A DNA stretch of 64,000 bases from Sphingomonas aurea (GTDB lineage Bacteria > Pseudomonadota > Alphaproteobacteria > Sphingomonadales > Sphingomonadaceae): the NCBI RefSeq assembly GCF_030678875.1, contig NZ_JAUUDS010000003.1, forward strand, positions 124,001-188,000, read 5' to 3'. Positions 63,114 to 64,000 of this stretch are shown piece after piece (within the stretch, counting starts at the first letter, position 1; every line of letters begins with the position of its first letter). Both the position numbers and the translations under genes were made by a program. Below the pieces are notes generated by a model, which saw nothing but the letters and a program-made list of their open reading frames with translations, was not told the origin of the DNA and made no database searches.

Positions 63114-63147
63114 GACGGCCGGATAGGCGCCGGGCGGCAGGCGCTAC

Positions 63148-63166
63148 ATTGGACATTTTGTCCAAT
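63148..63166. promoter_or_regulatory. Palindromic operator candidate between cyoA and the MFS gene
   Basis: ATTGGAC-ATTTT-GTCCAAT: perfect seven-base arms with a five-base AT-rich centre, in the 89-base divergent gap. It lies 35 bases before cyoA and 37 before the MFS start, so one bound protein could act on both. It does not look like an FNR box (TTGAT-N4-ATCAA) or a RegA site. The regulator is unknown. Confidence 0.5.
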
Positions 63167-63202
63167 CCTCTGATCCCCGTATCAGCGGCTAGAGGACAAG
63201 GC

Positions 63203-64000
63203 ATGACGGACACGACCGCATCCCCCGCGAACTCCACCGCCCTCGAGCGCGACGCGCGTGTCGTCAACGCGCGCGAGCACCGCATCGCGCCGGGGGAGAT
63301 CGCGATCGGCGTCATCGTCGGCCGCACCTCGGAATTCTTCGACTTCTTCGTCTATGCGATCGCGTCGGTGCTGGTGTTTCCGCGCGTCGTCTTCCCTTAT
63401 GTCGACGCGGTTACCGGCACGCTCTATTCCTTTGCGGTATTCGCGCTCGCCTTCGTCGCGCGGCCGTTCGGGACGCTGTTGTTCATGGAGCTGGACCGCC
63501 GCTATGGCCGCGGCGTCAAGCTGACGCTGGCGCTGTTCCTGCTCGGCGGGTCGACCATGGCGATCTCGCTGCTGCCTGGCTACTCGCAGATCGGCGCGCT
63601 GTCGGCGGTGCTGCTCGGCCTCGCCCGCTTCGCGCAGGGGATGGCGCTCGGCGGCGCATGGGACGGGCTGCCCTCGCTCCTGTCGCTCAACGCGCCGAAG
63701 GACAAGCGCGGCTGGTACGCGATGATCCCGCAGCTGGGCGCGCCGCTCGGCCTGCTCGTGGCGCTGGCGCTGTTCACCTATCTGCTCGGGGTGCTGAGCC
63801 CGGCCGACTTCCTGTCCTGGGGCTGGCGTTATCCCTTCTTCGTGGTGCTGGCGATCAATGTCGTGGCGCTGTTCGCCCGCCTCCGCCTGGTCGCCACGCC
63901 GGAGTTCGCGCAGCTGTTCGAGAGCCGCGAGCTTCAGCCCTCGCCCGCTTTCGCCACCCTGTTCGTCGAGTGGCGGACGATCGTGCTGGGCGCCTTTGCC
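63203..64000 (+). CDS. MFS transporter (partial, runs off the window)
   Basis: The first 266 codons of a major facilitator transporter, open to the end of the window. After a polar N terminus come GEIAIGVIVGRTSEFFDFFVYAIASVLVFP (first helix with the acidic-aromatic pattern of metabolite:proton symporters), AFVARPFGTLLFMELDRRYGRGVKLTLAL (the MFS loop 2-3 signature), then GLARFAQGMALGGAWDGLPSL and GWRYPFFVVLAINVVALFARL. About six helices are visible. An AGAGGACAAG ribosome-binding site precedes the ATG. The substrate is unknown. Confidence 0.9.
   Translation, partial: MTDTTASPANSTALERDARVVNAREHRIAPGEIAIGVIVGRTSEFFDFFVYAIASVLVFPRVVFPYVDAVTGTLYSFAVFALAFVARPFGTLLFMELDRRYGRGVKLTLALFLLGGSTMAISLLPGYSQIGALSAVLLGLARFAQGMALGGAWDGLPSLLSLNAPKDKRGWYAMIPQLGAPLGLLVALALFTYLLGVLSPADFLSWGWRYPFFVVLAINVVALFARLRLVATPEFAQLFESRELQPSPAFATLFVEWRTIVLGAFA

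Noticed and set aside
60096..63173. A 1025-codon open frame on the plus strand opposite cyoB-cyoA
   Set aside because: It is the antisense shadow of two certain genes. The translation is Arg/His/Asp-rich with no domain; GC-rich codon bias keeps that frame open. The same holds for long frames opposite cheA (136-2208), treY and malQ (11894-15663) and the TonB receptor (8792-10987).
1..64000. tRNA or rRNA genes, CRISPR arrays, riboswitches, insertion sequences or prophage genes
   Set aside because: I looked for these and found none. The only repeated DNA is short palindromes, and no transposase or integrase is encoded.

Overview
The window looks like a stretch of alphaproteobacterial chromosome, most likely from a Sphingomonas-type organism. 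The evidence is the very high GC content, the PEP-CTERM protein with its PEPATWAMM sorting signal, a CheD-containing chemotaxis cluster, a RegB/RegA redox two-component system, a short-form FabI, a UdgX/radical-SAM pair, and many short intergenic palindromes of the CGTCATCCC(C)GCG...GGGATGACG kind. I saw no tRNA, rRNA, CRISPR array, insertion sequence or phage genes. Genes are packed tightly, and at least twelve adjacent pairs overlap by exactly four bases (ATGA or GTGA).

Layout. 1-6.85 kb: a chemotaxis operon on the plus strand (end of a STAS gene, cheA, cheR, cheB, cheD, cheY, cheW, a second cheB-like gene without the catalytic serine, and a small helical protein). 7.2-10.9 kb: a TonB-dependent receptor and a YihY-type membrane protein on the minus strand. 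11.0-19.2 kb: a four-gene minus-strand operon glgX-treZ-malQ-treY for turning glycogen or maltodextrin into trehalose. 19.5-23.0 kb: a circularly permuted ATP-grasp/alpha-E fusion followed by a transglutaminase-like gene. 23.1-28.8 kb: a small Gly-rich protein, a DnaJ-class chaperone, a second YihY protein, fabI, a GNAT acetyltransferase, aroC and a Thr/Gly-rich secreted protein. 28.8-35.0 kb: purA, hisZ, a small membrane protein, serA and serC on the minus strand. 35.1-40.5 kb: an extensin-type lipoprotein, a LOG-family protein, a GAF protein, a membrane-anchored cytochrome c, pheA, a tiny Cys-rich secreted protein and a frameshifted DUF3800 gene.

40.5-49.4 kb: mutY, a serine hydrolase and nudC on the minus strand; a DciA-like gene and two tandem DsbA-type thioredoxins on the plus strand; an outer-membrane beta-barrel protein; then a radical SAM protein and a DUF4130-UdgX fusion that together form a probable DNA-repair pair. 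49.6-53.8 kb: a secreted S1-type protease and two overlapping amidohydrolases, one of which has lost its HxH metal motif. 54.0-56.5 kb: a PEP-CTERM protein, an enoyl-CoA hydratase and a small helical protein. 56.5-63.1 kb: the operon cyoA-cyoB-cyoC-cyoD-surf1-regB-regA, which joins a quinol oxidase to its assembly factor and to a redox-sensing regulator. The window ends inside an MFS transporter that is divergent from cyoA.

The items I find most worth following are the radical SAM/DUF4130-UdgX pair, the catalytically altered CheB and amidohydrolase paralogues, a small conserved-looking membrane protein whose coding frame seems to start at CTG over the serA stop codon, the regBA genes at the end of a cyo operon, and the paired palindromic repeats, one of which supplies a ribosome-binding site.
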